Source: Xanthostigma xanthostigma
Lineage: Eukaryota; Arthropoda; Insecta; Raphidioptera; Raphidiidae
NCBI GenBank assembly: GCA_963575645.1
Contig: OY754475.1
Span: 15,228,509-15,292,508, forward strand
Length of the DNA: 64,000 nt
Reading direction: 5' to 3'
Shown: positions 1 through 11,451 of the stretch, in pieces
How the letters are laid out: each line of letters begins with the position of its first letter
Position numbering within the stretch: the first letter of the stretch is position 1
Translations under genes and position numbers: made by a program
Notes under the pieces: model-generated
What the model saw: only the letters and a program-made list of their open reading frames with translations
Told to the model about the DNA's origin: nothing
The model's database searches: none

Positions 1-360
1 AACTAACAGTGATATTTTTTAGTAATAAGAACTATATTAGTAACACAATTTGATATAACGATGAACAAATAGTGCGTGTCGTGACACGGTCTACTCGCAA
101 ATGAAACAAATACACCCGCTGCGCTGCTACCGCACGCACCGTAATAAGACCTATACTGTAACCTGTACCAACATACCAACATATATTTTGACGAATTTTT
201 GGTGCTTCAGCGGAGAACGGTATTCGGCAAATCCACTATTCCACTAATAGGGTATATGCATGAATTTTTTTATATTTTTAATTCACTTTTTACATCATTA
301 TAACACCATAAAAAATATAAACACTCTTGGAAATGTTCAAATTAATTATTAAAATAAATT
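1..360. other. No recognisable feature
   Basis: AT-rich sequence with one more GC-rich patch near 75-150. I see no open frame, repeat or RNA gene that I can support. Confidence 0.5.
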
Positions 361-404
361 TTAAAACATCGATAAAATTCGACTTGTTTGAACGCTGCCA
401 TTTT

Positions 405-905
405 TCGCGAGCCTTGTGTTACGTCACATGGCACGTTCTGTCAGTTCAGTGTTTGTTACTATAGTTTTACAGTTATTTTATAACAATTTTCAGTTTTAAT
501 AGCCATTCAGACGATGGAAAAAGGTAAAAAACCATTTTATAGGTATTGCCTTGTACCAAAGTGCATAAATACTATTAGAAGTACACCCGATAAAATGTTT
601 TTTTCGGTTCCAAGAGATGCGAAAACACGAAAACTATGGTGTAAAGTAATGAGAAGAGATGGATTTGTGGCAAAATATTCTGTCATCATGAATGCATCTA
701 TTTTCGGTAGATTGTCCGATTGTGCTTTGACAAAACCACTTTCAATCATTGTCCTAGATGATTCCTAATTTCACCAAAACACTAAAATTGCACTAGCTAA
801 TTTAAAACACTACAGGAATACAAATAAAAACTATTTGTCACTCAAACACTATTAGCGACGCCGAGATCAGATGACGTGACGTGCCATGTGACGTCACGTT
901 TCGTT
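405..905 (+). mobile_element. Short element with imperfect inverted ends around a THAP head fragment
   Basis: A run reading GTTACGTCACATGGCACGT lies at about 418-436. Its near reverse complement, ACGTGCCATGTGACGTCACG, lies at about 879-898. They bracket the chimeric THAP fragment at 514-768. This looks like an internally deleted relic of a THAP-bearing element. I could not find a target duplication, so the ends are approximate. P-type elements also carry THAP domains, but nothing else ties this relic to them. Confidence 0.4.
514..768 (+). pseudogene. THAP zinc-finger head fragment fused to an inverted second fragment
   Basis: The 84-residue frame opens with a THAP-type (C2CH) DNA-binding head. 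It has C12-x4-C17, then TPDKMFFSVP, then RKLWCKVMRRDG (residues 24-52). This is the usual THAP order: first Cys pair, FxxP-like segment, and the conserved Trp of the helix. The second C-x2-H pair is missing because the THAP reading stops near residue 50. From about 658 to 750 the opposite strand instead reads GFVKAQSDNLPKIDAFMMTEYF, in two parts GFVKAQSDNLPKID and AFMMTEYF. This resembles the N-terminal segment of SWIM/YqaJ-type proteins that are repetitive in aphids (recalled, not searched). The frame is therefore a head-to-inverted-piece chimera and not a working gene. Upstream the sequence looks like a short leader; no intron signals were recognised. The THAP call is solid on motif; the second identity is weaker. 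Confidence 0.6.
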
Positions 906-979
906 TCCACCAATAGTGATGCGTTTCGCAAAATTGAATTTCCCTCGCTTATTTTGCACTTTTTAATTAATATTTTTTA

Positions 980-1887
980 CAATTAAAAGCGAACTAAATA
1001 GTAAAAAAATTGTTTAGGCATAATGTCCGGACAATAAAGCTTCTTGGAAAGAAAAATTATGTAAATTTAAACCACATGCATATTCCCTATTGTTATCTTC
1101 AAATCTTTGATTAACGTCTGAATAGAACTCTTCAAATAGGTAAATAAAATTGTCGACCAATTTTTGTCTGAAAAAAATTGGTCGATAATTTTATTTATTT
1201 GTTATCTTCAACTTCTATTCCAAAAAAAATTGAATTAAAAAAAATATTTTTGCACACTCCTCTATACAATAACTGATTTTCGTGTCTGTATTAAAGGCGA
1301 TTGTGAAATGATATATTTAACACTAGTGCCGTAAAACTGCGCAAAATAAAATGAACGTAGTCGTACTACTATTTCTATAGCAAATCACAGTACAATCGCA
1401 TGAGAATACAACGCAGCCTACAATTAGAAGTGAACGTGCTTAGAATTGAATTGTCAAAAAGTTTGAAAATTTAGTGAAAAACAATTATTTTATGACCTGT
1501 GTGACTGTCAAAACTCGTTGGTGTTCATTTTAGCATAGTGAAACACTTCGTCGTAAAATAATAATTCACGCACTAGATACATAACCTGCAATTTTGCACT
1601 ACACCTTATAAAATAGCTGTTTGACATGCATATATGCAGAAATAAGACCCAGTGCTGTAATGAAGAACAAAACGTTATACCAATTTTTTAGCAAATCAAA
1701 GTTTGTTTCTCTGTTGGTTTTTTATAATCTGCTATTAAAAGTGAAGTTTCCTCCAAAGTGAAACGTAAAAAGTTACGAAAATGAAGTGAAAACCAATTAT
1801 TTTATAGGAGACACGTGCAAGAAATAGCACAGATCTCAGGCTGATTATATTAGGTATTACTCGCGTGACTGTTAAACCTCGCTGGCA
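980..1887. repeat. Diverged dispersed repeats; no gene
   Basis: No coding signal. Three diverged blocks share the wording GTGACTGT(T/C)AAAACTCG at about 1500, 1865 and 3510. The blocks at 1440-1560 and 1740-1890 also share an upstream part reading GTGAAAAC(C/A)AATTATTTTAT. They are old copies of one repeat. Confidence 0.45.
1104..1200 (-). repeat. Penelope-type tail unit folded back on itself
   Basis: The stretch starts TTCAAATCTTTGATTAACG and continues to AATTGTCGACCAATTTTT. It then meets an inverted second copy, AAATTGGTCGATAATTTT, giving a hairpin at about 1141-1200. The same unit recurs at 15761, 18702, 47168 and, in part, at 27622 and 53055. At 15.8 and 18.8 kb it lies next to a hammerhead-like core, so I read it as the 3' tail of a Penelope-like family. 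Confidence 0.6.
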
Positions 1888-2090
1888 GTTATTCAGACAC
1901 CTATTACAAAATTATATTTCAACAGCCAGACAAATTGTAATGACCAAACATCCCCCCAGACGTAAAAAATAGTCAGCTGTTAGTATGAGCGCGAGAGCTT
2001 TATGACTATTTTTTACGTCTGGAGGAATGTTTGGTCATTACAATTTGTCTGGCTGTTGAAATATAATTTTGTAATAGGTGTCTGAATAAC
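1888..2090. mobile_element. Foldback MITE, 88 bp arms
   Basis: Positions 1888-1975 and 2003-2090 are near-perfect reverse complements around a 27 bp loop. The arms begin GTTATTCAGACACC and contain the segment AGCCAGACAAATTGTAATG. The element interrupts a diverged repeat copy (GTGACTGTTAAACCTCG just upstream). No coding capacity. A transcript would form one long hairpin. Confidence 0.9.
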
Positions 2091-4498
2091 ATTATATAAA
2101 AATCAAGCATTTAAAAATAAGTGAAGTTCATTAATTTTTCTCTGAGCTTTAAAGCGTCTGTCAGAAGTTGTGGTCAGCGGAAACTGACTGGCGATACTGG
2201 ATACTAATTTATAGTGATATTTTACAAAACATATATAAATATCAGCCATTTAAATTTAAATTAAGTGACTCTTATTTTTACTCACCTTTCTCACCTGGTA
2301 CCTGTACATTTGTCACTACTCAAAACGTAAGGTTTCATTTATTTAAAAATAGGTTGTGTCTGGCGGCTCTGGGATCTTACTTTATAATATTTTTGTGTGT
2401 TCAATTACAATGAATATATTGACAGAAGAACTATTGACATTAATCAAAAGTGTTTACTATTAATTATTATCATACAAATAGAAAGTTTCCCTTATAGCCC
2501 GAAAAACTACAAAATTAACGGCGGTAAAACTTTTGTAATATCTGTAAAAACTACAAAGCTATGCTAATTCAAAGTTTAAGTTTGTCTCTTCTTGGCAGAA
2601 TGTCGTTTTCAGTGCGTCACAAGTGTCATGCTTATAGTAACTAATAATATAGTAAGTCGTGAGGGCAGCAAACGATTAACAGTTGCATAGATACGAAAAG
2701 TAATGTAATGTCAATTAGGAAGTTTGACATAAAATATGAATATATCTTATATTCATGGCTTTCTATATTATTATTTACTATGGCTACTAATATGACATCT
2801 CAGATTGAAGATATCGAAAAAATTCTTTCAACATTTTTAAAACTATTGTTATTATTATTATTATTATATGGTACACTATCATAAAATAAATGCTTTTCAT
2901 ATCTGTATAGCGGTCGTCTTGCACCAGTGAGTAAAGAAAACAAAGGAAATGCGAAACGCACTATCGCTACCATTTCCACAGTAAAAGTATGAAATTCAAA
3001 CGCAGTCTATATTGGAAGTAAGCTTGTTCATTAAGTATTGAAATGTTAATTTTTTTAAGTTATGTGAAAATCAGCAATATGAAAGGGGCTGCGTGCAAAA
3101 AGTACACCATTTCTCAATTGCAGACAGCATTGTCTGAAAATCTGATTTGACAATTACCTTAGAATGTAAACGTACATATTTATCCATATAAAAAGCATTG
3201 TAGAATTTTCAATTGATCCTGGTTGAAACGTTTTTTGTACAGTTTTCACTTCGACACAACGTTTCAACGCATTTTGATCAAAATTTAGCTTGAAAAGTAT
3301 GTAAAACAATCATTTGTTTTTGTGTGAGTATAATCTAATGCTTTAGAATTTAGATGAGAGGGAGTTTGAATACTACATTAGACTCCTCCTGAAGTATAGA
3401 AACTGTAATTATATGGTCATAAGCTAAGGTCATTTTCAATTGTGATTTCTTGTCAACCCTTTCTGCAATCCAGCATATGTCTGTAATGCATGATAATATT
3501 ATAGCTCATGTGACTGTTAAAACTCGGCGTCACTCATTTTTAACATAATGTCACATTCGCCCTAGACACATAAGGCACTTTTAGTTTACATCTTTTTAGT
3601 CTGAATTTCGGGCAGACTACTCCATAATATTTGGCCGCTGCACACGAGGTTGGTTTTGCCGCTGGATTTCTTGCTAGATTTGGCTGTTGGGTTTCAAATA
3701 TGTGGTTTTTGTGTTTTTGCTTCACACGGTGCTTGTTTTGAAATTGTGTTTTGTAGATGAGTTTAGTCCGGGCGCAATGACAGTTCGAATATTAATGAAA
3801 GTGAACTTTTATTGTCTCTGAACGAAGCACACACTATATTTGTGTGTGTGCGTTTTCCCATGTCGCCTATGTCACAAGATACTGTTTCCTGATTGGTTCT
3901 TGCTCAAAACAAGCCCTGGTTTTAATTCTGAAATCCATCTTGTGGCCACGTACGCAATCTCGTAATGACGTCATGTCCATCTTCGCAATCAGCGCGCCAG
4001 CCACCTCAAGTCCTAGCAATGATTCCAGCTGTAAAGCCAGTCTCGTGTGCAGCGTCCCTTACTTTCGTCAGATACATTCAAATCACTCTTACTAAACAGG
4101 ATCACCAATAAAATTATTTGAAATCACCTGCAAATCACGAATACGGCACAGTTTGTTCTTGGAACACTTTGATGTGTAAATAAACACTGTGTTTTTCCAG
4201 ACCTCCGTGAATAGATGAGTCAAGTGTGTAGGCTTTTATAGCCGATGTTATTCCAAATCTTTTTTTGGTTTCCGGGCTTGTACACCATAGTTCCGTGGTA
4301 TTTCAAGCTGGCGTTTCGACTTTATCAAAAGCAGTGTGACACATCTCCTTTGAAAATGTCTACTGCAGTTGTAGACGGGACGTCAGAGATACCTATGGAC
4401 CACAGCCTACAAACCTGGAAACCAAGAAGATTTTGAATAGATGAGTCAGTGATAATATTAGAGCAGCCCAACGATGCATGTAAGACTTTTATGCTTTC
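2091..4498. other. No gene; microsatellite and old repeats
   Basis: I found no convincing coding sequence. There is a (TTA)n tract at about 2845-2867. A block at 3628-3700 reads CCGCTGCACACGAGG and resembles a block at 40105-40140 (TCGCTGTACACGAGACC, then a shared GCTAGATTTGGCTG). The remainder is low-complexity, AT-rich DNA. Confidence 0.5.
3628..3700. repeat. Dispersed repeat, copy 1
   Basis: It shares CGCTG-ACACGAG and GCTAGATTTGGCTG with 40105-40140. The wording resembles a DNA-transposon end, but no partner end was found close by. The short minus-strand frame over it (3540-3725) looks like chance. Confidence 0.4.
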
Positions 4499-4499
4499 C

Positions 4500-4890
4500 T
4501 AACCGAGCGGGGTGGCGTAGTGGTGAGAACACTAGGCTCCTATTCGGAAGGTACCGGGTTTGAATTCTGACGGAGGCAGATGTAGCTGGGACTTTTTCCT
4601 GCTGCCATCTTGTTGAGGTTTTCCATGGTTTCCTTCAATAATTCCAGTTAAATATCGAGATGGTTCCTTATTCAAGGCCAGGGCCGATTACCTATCCTAT
4701 CAAAATTTGCCTACCTTATCCTAATGTCCGAAAACTCCCTCATTTGCTCATTGCTATTAATTAAGTGGAAGTTTAAATTTGTAGAAAATAACGGGAAGTG
4801 TTATAGATGGAAAATAGTAATTTTGCGAATGGCGTCTGTTATGATAGAAAGTCGAGAAACGAGAGTTAAACGCATTATTATTATATATTG
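4500..4890 (+). mobile_element. tRNA-derived SINE, plus-strand copy
   Basis: The head has a pol III A box, TGGCGTAGTGG (4513-4523), and a B box, GGTTTGAATTC (4558-4568), spaced as in a tRNA. A body of about 300 bp and an (ATT)n-type tail near 4875-4888 follow. The whole length aligns with the inverted copy at 46904-47425, for example at CATCTTGTTGAGG, TTTTCCATGGTTTCC and GGCGTCTGTTATGA. The two copies differ at many positions, so neither looks young. SINEs are moved by a partner LINE, and none is present in this window. Confidence 0.85.
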
Positions 4891-5815
4891 GATTTAATCC
4901 TCTAATAATCTAGATCTTCTTTTAAGTTTCATAACAATGGTAACTAGATTTCGTCCTCATTTATGTGATTAAAAATGGTTACTTTCCTGGGGACTACGGC
5001 CTCATATTCGAACAAAAATTGAGAAGTTGTTTCATCCTTCATTTCGTAGATTAGACACAGTGTCGTTTCCTGATGTATCATCATCGTTTGTCGGAAGTCC
5101 CTTTAGGAATGCTTCTAGTTTCTCTGATGATACCAACAAATGACATTACTGTAACGGCTTCTCTTTTTTCAAATTTGCATAAGATTTACCATTAAGAAGA
5201 AATATAACGCTGTACACACGAAGCGTGCTTTCTTGCTGGGTTAACGTGTATGCTGATTGAAGCGGCATTCTTGCGTGACATTTAGCTGTCTTTTGCGCTA
5301 CCTAGCATGAGTATTGGAATTGTGTAATCTGCAATTTAACTTCTAAAAGTATTGATGGAAATTATAAAAATACGCACGCCTCATTTCGTAGACGCCGAAT
5401 AAAACTATCACTCGTTTTATGTCCATAATTGTTTATAAATATAGACACCGCATTGCTGATAATACCAATTACGTGTAGTTAGAAATACAGTTGCACGCGG
5501 TTAAGATCACTTGACACGAACATAGTTTGGGTTTATTCCTCATCTGCATTAAGAAAACACGCAATAAAAATCTTATTCGTCGAATTTTAAACTCCAGAAG
5601 TATTTTAAGCTGCCTGTTCAGCAAATAGGAAACTTTCAACTACAGTAGCAAGAAACCGAAACTCTAAGCAACAATCCAAAAATTAGTCGATATGACTACA
5701 TACCATAATTACGACATTTTGACTATAATTGGTGCTTGATGTGTGTCGTGATGATATAAAACATAATACTGATTTTTGAAATACACCCGAACATAAAAAT
5801 ATATATACAATCGAA
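4890..5815. other. No recognisable feature
   Basis: AT-rich sequence without long frames, inverted repeats or RNA motifs that I could support. Confidence 0.5.
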
Positions 5816-6200
5816 CTTGGATAAGCAAAAGTTCAAGGGATTGCGATCTCTTTTTCGCTTATGGAGGTTTTTACTGACCCGAATTTCTAGCTTATAGAGA
5901 TACAGGAGTGCCCTTTCTCACTTATAGAAGTCTATAAAAATACAGAAAATATGTAGTGATAAACATATTATATGTATAATTCGACATAGATGCTAATAAA
6001 GAAAACAAAGAACAATGTTACAAAAACAATGTTAGATAGTTCAGTTATTATTAAGTTTCGTAGAACTATTAATACGTTTGACTATCTCTTATCGAGATAC
6101 AGGCAAGTAGTAGTGTCAGTTCTATAGGTTCTCAGATTCATGAATGACAAACGTCTTTCTCTTATAGAGATTTCTCACTTATAGAGGTTTTAAAGGGTTG
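5816..6200. repeat. Possible pogo/Tigger-like MITE remnant
   Basis: The stretch begins ATCGAACTTGGATAAGC and repeatedly uses (T/A)GCTTAT(A/G)GAG and CACTTATAGAGG, on both sides of an AT-rich core. The wording recalls the ends of pogo/Tigger elements, which often read CCTCTATAAGTCGAAC. No transposase and no certain TA duplication are seen, so the family is a guess. Confidence 0.25.
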
Positions 6201-6360
6201 TAAAGACGGTACCTGGCAAATACTCTTAGAGTAAAACTTCTTCTGGCGCGGTAGGGTAAATCATTTCATTGTTTATGTTTTTTTTTTGCAATTATTCCAT
6301 ATTCCACCTATTTTATGTATATATATTTCTTCAATTTTGCCACTCCTACTCCGCAAGTAG

Positions 6361-6446
6361 AGAACGGTACTAATTTAGCTCAAAATTCATTTTTTAACAG
6401 TTTACAATATTTTCGTTTTTAGGCTTCTCGAGTTCGAAAAAACATA
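6361..6446 (+). repeat. Family A fragment
   Basis: This block, starting GGTACTAATTTAGCTC, matches the block at 51745-51830 almost word for word, up to AAAAAACATAT. It is cut off about 30 bp before the large foldback at 6477 begins. Confidence 0.7.
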
Positions 6447-6476
6447 TTAATTGAAAAAGGTTGTTCGTTTGTTTTA

Positions 6477-7446
6477 GTACAGTCAATCTGGCAAAAACCT
6501 CAACAAAACCAACCAAAAAGGTGAAACTTGGTGAGTCGTTAGAGAATGATGAAAAAAAGGTTACCTGGCAATGGCCACCTGGTACCTGTTCAAATACCTG
6601 TTCAAATAGTCAAAAAAAACTCAAAAATATTTTGAAATGCATTTTTCTCGAAAACTATCCATTTTACAGAAAAATTTATTGAACAAAAAATGTAGAGGGT
6701 ATCGTTATCTACAATTAATGTCATTGGTGCTATGTTGTACAACAAAAAATGTGCGCAGTAGGTGGCGCTTAAGTGCCAAAAAAAGTCTTTTTCCACTTTT
6801 TATTTTATACAACAAAAAATGTGCGCAGTAGGTGGCGCTAAAGTGCCAAAAAAAGTGTTTTTCCACTTTTTTGCCCTGAAATTTTCATTTTTCAGTTACG
6901 ATTCAAATGGAAAAATTGTTCCTTTTTATTTTATAAACAACTTTTATTTCAACATTTTTTTCATACAACTTACCGTTTCAGAGCTGCAGCTTGTTGAAGT
7001 GAAAATAAGTTGTATGAAAAGTAAGTTGTATGAAAAAAATGTTGAAATAAAAGTTGTTTATAAAATAAAAAGGAACAATTTTTCCATTTGAATCGTAACT
7101 GAAAAATGAAAATTTCAGGGCAAAAAAGTGGAAAAACACTTTTTTTGGCACTTTAGCGCCACCTACTGCGCACATTTTTTGTTGTACAACATAGCACCAA
7201 TGACATTAATTGTAGATAACGATGCCCTCTACATTTTTTGTTCAATAAATTTTTCTGTAAAATGGATAGTTTTCGAGAAAAATGCATTTCAAAATATTTT
7301 TGAGTTTTTTTTGACTATTTGAACAGGTACCAGGTGGCCATTGCCAGGTAACCTTTTTTTCATCATTCTCTAACGACTCACCAAGTTTCACCTTTTTGGG
7401 TGTTTTTGATACGAAATGATTTTTTTTTCGCCAGATTGATTGTACT
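6477..7446. mobile_element. Large foldback element, 426-497 bp arms
   Basis: The left arm (6477-6973) and right arm (7021-7446) are near-identical reverse complements with a 47 bp loop. The tips read AGTACAGTCAATCTGGC and GCCAGATTGATTGTACT. The left arm is longer because a piece of about 70 bp, containing GTGCGCAGTAGGTGGCGCT, occurs twice there (about 6734-6804 and 6805-6871) and once on the right. The loop holds a third copy of AAGTTGTATGAAAA. The short frames across the arms are mirror images of each other and are not genes. High arm identity implies recent formation or ongoing arm-to-arm conversion. Confidence 0.92.
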
Positions 7447-9530
7447 ATTTATCAGTTTTTCTGTTTGTAATAGTTCGTTTATATGTGAGCGCGATACAGG
7501 TTAAGAGTTAAAATTTTTGAAAACACTGAAATTGAAGTGAAAAGCAGCTATTTCACAGGAAGTGCGTGTAGTCGCGTCGGAACGAATTTTTTCATGGGTG
7601 GGCTCACGAAAAACAAGTTTAGGCATACATGAATTACAAGTTTACACTTTACTGAAAACTCGTTTTCTGTCTTCATATCTTTAAACGAACTCAAAACGCA
7701 GGAAATCATTAGGCTGCGCTCATATGCTGCCGCACTTATCTCTCTTTCAAATATGAAAGTTGATATAGAAATCATAAAAGTTAATATATATAAATTTTGA
7801 TGGGTGCAGGGCTTCTGTATTGATGAGCTTTTTGTAGACTTGTAATAAAGCAAAAAATAATCAATCTATTGCTTTTGTTAGATATTCCATGTGAGTATAG
7901 CTATACACTTTTTTACGGACACTTGTCAATATTATAAGTTCGTAAAATATTTGGAATATTTGACTGAACGGGAAGTTTACGACCCGAAATCATACAAACG
8001 GTACGTCTCAGATGCGAAACGAGTACTCACGCACACCTTCAAACTTGCAACGCATGTATATCGACACAAATACTATAATGGTTTCGATTCCCCCGTTCTC
8101 CTCTATATATGAAAATCATTGCGTGCGTCGTGTCGCCGTCTGATTGTAATTTGCCTTTAGCGTATAACAGCCTACGCCACTGTCCAAGTATCGATTCGGT
8201 TGATCTCGTGCCGCTAGCCGAAGTAAAAACACAGAGGGTTGTTTTCCCCGTTAGAAATGTTTAATGTAACATACGAACAGAAATCATGTAGATTGGTGCG
8301 TTTGTGTGTTGTGCTTTGAGTTGCGTACATTTTACTGAAATGGCAACTTCTGCGGGCGAAAATGAAAACGACGGTGGTGACGGTGGTGAAACAAATGAAC
8401 GCAAAACGTGAATATTACTATTTCAAATGTAAAAAAATATTATGTAGGGCTAAATATTTAATTAATAAAAACATCCAATGTAAACACTAGCACGAACTAA
8501 ACACTCTGTGTTATTTTAATAATATATGTCATATTAACATATTTAAATTCTTTTTTTTTTTTAATTTTTGGTGTGATTTTGAAGCTCAGTTCTAAAATAT
8601 CAAGCAGAAAATTAATTGTCTTCCATTTCTGCATAGTATTCAGATATATTTTCTCTGTTTCAAAATATGATTTTAGATAATATAATATTTAATTTTTACA
8701 CCAGGATGTTTAATCTGGTTGTACGTTTTTTAAATTGTATTAATAAATATAATAGAGTAGGTACTATTAATTCAGGGATTTTCAATCGCGTAATACGTAA
8801 AATTAAATTTAAATTTGAAAATGCAGTATGTTAAAAAACGTATTTCTGCAGTGGTTTCTATTTATAGCGCAATGTTATAATCGCTCTAACTCGATGACCT
8901 CTTTTTTAAATCAATTAAAAAATACTGGTGAAAGTTATAACGACCTATTTTTATATAGAGTGAAAAATTTCGAATCCATATTTGTCACAATATTATACGA
9001 TAATTTAATAAAAACTAAATATTACACAGAAGCAGTTAAAGCTTATTCACAAAATTAAATAAAAAAAAGGCAGTTGCTAATTATTATCCGGTGAAGTTAT
9101 TTAAAATAAAATCTCTTCTATTATCTCTAAAATAGCGACGCTAAGAAACAGGGTTATCTGGAGTGTTCTAAGCGAAATATAAATGTGATATTAAGAATAT
9201 TACGAATTGAATAAAAATAATAGGTGAGCACTATTGTTAGTTTCGTGTTATTTAGAGCATTAAAGTCTAAACGAAGACTTATTTATTATAATTTACAATG
9301 TATGTGTCCATATTGCGGTGAGTTATAGGAAAACCTAATTGCGGATATCTCTAACGTAATCACTTTACCGTAAAATAAAATTTTAACTATAATATACATT
9401 TATAAAAATATTATAACACAAAAAAAACATTAAATCAGTGAAGCGTGTGTAAATAGTTAAGAGTGAGTCACAAAGACAGTGCTGTTTACTTAATTTTGTA
9501 CATAATATGTTATTCATGATGTTTTATTGC
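7447..9530. other. No supported gene; one GC-richer leader-like patch
   Basis: Mostly AT-rich. The patch 8120-8412 is GC-richer and ends in a 23-codon frame, ATGGCAACTTCTGCGGGC to TGA (8340-8411), encoding MATSAGENENDGGDGGETNE and a few more residues. A weak donor-like AC|GTGAAT lies at its end. It could be a first exon, but there is no second exon to support it. The frames at 7891-8112 and 8828-9058 match nothing I know. Confidence 0.35.
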
Positions 9531-9539
9531 CCATACTGC

Positions 9540-9790
9540 TACACTAGAGTTATTTGCTCTGTTGTCGCTTTGCGCGTCAGAGCTGAGTTTCTTTCATACA
9601 AGAAGTTATATCTAGGTTAATTTCGCACAAAATCCATTGAAATTGTCGCTTTTTGAGAAAGGGAGATTCTGTTCTATAAAACAGAACCATTTTAAGATCG
9701 ATTAAAGTTCATAATTAGTCCTAAAATTGTAATTGATAAATCGCGAACAACAGTTGGTGTCGGTTCTTCTGCACATACATACGTATAAAT
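9540..9790 (+). repeat. Family C repeat, intact reference copy
   Basis: It contains GCGTCAGAGCTGAGTTTC, ACAAGAAGTTATATCTAGG and CTGTTCTATAAAACAG. It matches the interrupted copy at 22862-23745 and the inverted copy at 60165-60400. It matters mainly as an empty-site record for the mariner element at 22978-23663. Confidence 0.8.
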
Positions 9791-10039
9791 GTATGGACAC
9801 AAAATTCAATTTTAGTCTAATCACTTTGGATTATATTTTATACTATCAAACAGAACACTACTTAAATTCACATGAAATGCGGTTAATAGTGTAATTTTTA
9901 TAAACAGTTTTATTTTATTTGCAATATTTTATAACAATAATCTACCTAGGTTTTATCTGTAATTTTTTGTATGCATGTGTGTTTGAACGGATTTAACTAA
10001 AGAACTATTTAACGAATTTTAATGAAAATTAATATAATT

Positions 10040-10280
10040 TCTGTAAAAAATATAAAATAGACCAAACCAAAAAAAAAAAATATTTAATTAATTACGATCG
10101 TTTCGATTTAGATCAGGTCATCTTCAGATAGGAATGTAAATTGAAAATTGATATTTAACTAAAAAACTACACTTCGTGTTTATCGAAGTCAAATATCGAC
10201 GGATGATCTGATCTAGGTCAAAACGATCGTAATTAATTTAATAATTTTTTTTTTTGGATTTGGTCTATTTTATATTTTTG
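10040..10280. mobile_element. Foldback with hammerhead-like cores in both arms
   Basis: The arms run about 10040-10127 and 10195-10280, from TATAAAATAGACCAAA to TTTGGTCTATTTTATA. Read on the minus strand from 10127, the left arm gives CTGAAGA, a 16-base stem segment and GAAACG. The right arm gives GATGA...GGTC then AAAACG. The consensus helix, GACC paired with GGTC, is intact in form in the right arm (GATC/GGTC with a wobble). This fits the terminal regions of Penelope-like elements, which are known to carry hammerhead motifs. Confidence 0.65.
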
Positions 10281-10398
10281 GCAAAAATGTTTAATCCAAA
10301 CTATGAACTCACAATTGATAATATAATTTCATTAATTTTTTGGCATTTACTTCTATATAACTATCATATAAAAAAAATTCAGCCAATTGGGTGACGGG

Positions 10399-11022
10399 AC
10401 CATTCCAACTTCAAAATTTTAACATTTGATATGGTATATTAAAGAAAATAAAATTTCTGACATCACAAGAGGTGACGCGGGTAATGGCTAGTATTCAGTA
10501 TTATATTGCTATTCGTTATCGTGGTTACCTTCAAAATATATTCCACGTAATGTAACAGTTAATCAAAGCATGCTTAACTAGTTTGTTTCTGACAGATCTA
10601 CAATACAAAAGAACAGCTGTTTTTTATTTTCAAAATATTTTCGAAACTATATAGTTAGAAAACAAAAAAAATTTAACCAAACTTTTTTTGATAAATCAAT
10701 AGAATATTAAACCGTTATGAAAAGTTTACTATTACCTATTATATAAAAACACTGTTATAGAATATATCTCTTTTACGCATGCGCCGATTTTCCCCACAAA
10801 CAACAGGACTCTTCATTTTTGCATACCAAACATCCTCCCAAAATTTGGTTTCAATCCGTTAATCTGTTTGACCTGTATCGTGCTAACAGACAAACAGTCT
10901 TTCCAAAAATGTGTTTTTTGGATTCGGGGGACCTCAAAACGGAGAGATATTGTAAAATTTTTGAAAAGTGATTTTTGACCTGAACTAGTAGGTACCATTC
11001 CCCACTTGTGGGTTGGAATGGT
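10399..11022 (-). mobile_element. Family A element, full-length type
   Basis: The ends read CCATTCCAACTT and GGGTTGGAATGG. Inside are ACGCATGCGCCGATTTTCC (10774) and CCCAAAATTTGGTTTCAATCC. This is the reverse complement of the copy at 27241-27834. A Helitron-like tail, GACGCGGGTAATGGCTAGT, sits at 10473-10491. I infer a Helitron-related or Helitron-containing non-autonomous repeat. The frame at 10813-10998 lies wholly inside it. Confidence 0.75.
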
Positions 11023-11095
11023 GAAAGTCCGAGACAGCCATGTGAAGTCAGGCTAGTATTTTATATTAATAGTATAGCGCCGGTATAAAAAATAC

Positions 11096-11365
11096 AAAAA
11101 CACTGTATTAGGTATTTTTGCATTTATAGTCGAACAAAGTAAACTCAAACAACTCTGGTACAAAATATAGGATTAATAGCGTACCAACCTGAATCGTTAC
11201 TTAATGAAAAAACTACTGTATTTCGAAAAATAGATTTTTCATTAATAATAATCAGACAAAGTAACGATTCAGGTTGGTACGCTATTAATCCCATATTTTG
11301 TACCAGAGTTGTTTGAATTTACTTTGTTCGACTATAAATGCAAAAATACCTAATGCAGTGTTTTT
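11096..11365. mobile_element. Foldback MITE, 107 bp arms
   Basis: Positions 11096-11202 and 11259-11365 are inverted copies, from AAAAACACTGTATTAGG to CCTAATGCAGTGTTTTT. The loop segment AACTACTGTATTTCG is itself repeated in inverse just outside the right arm (about 11366-11380), so the fold may extend further. No coding capacity. Confidence 0.9.
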
Positions 11366-11451
11366 CGAAATACAGTAGTTTATTTACAGATTATTTTACA
11401 GCATACTTGCATAGAAATAGTTGTCACTTTAGACTCTTAGAGTTTCATCTG

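Noticed and set aside
6461-7322. Cluster of overlapping frames of 64-109 residues on both strands
   Set aside because: They are mirror images produced by the arms of one foldback; the same peptides appear on opposite strands.
8340-8411. First coding exon MATSAGENENDGG...
   Set aside because: Plausible start context and GC rise, but the donor is weak and no downstream exon was found; recorded only as part of the surrounding stretch.
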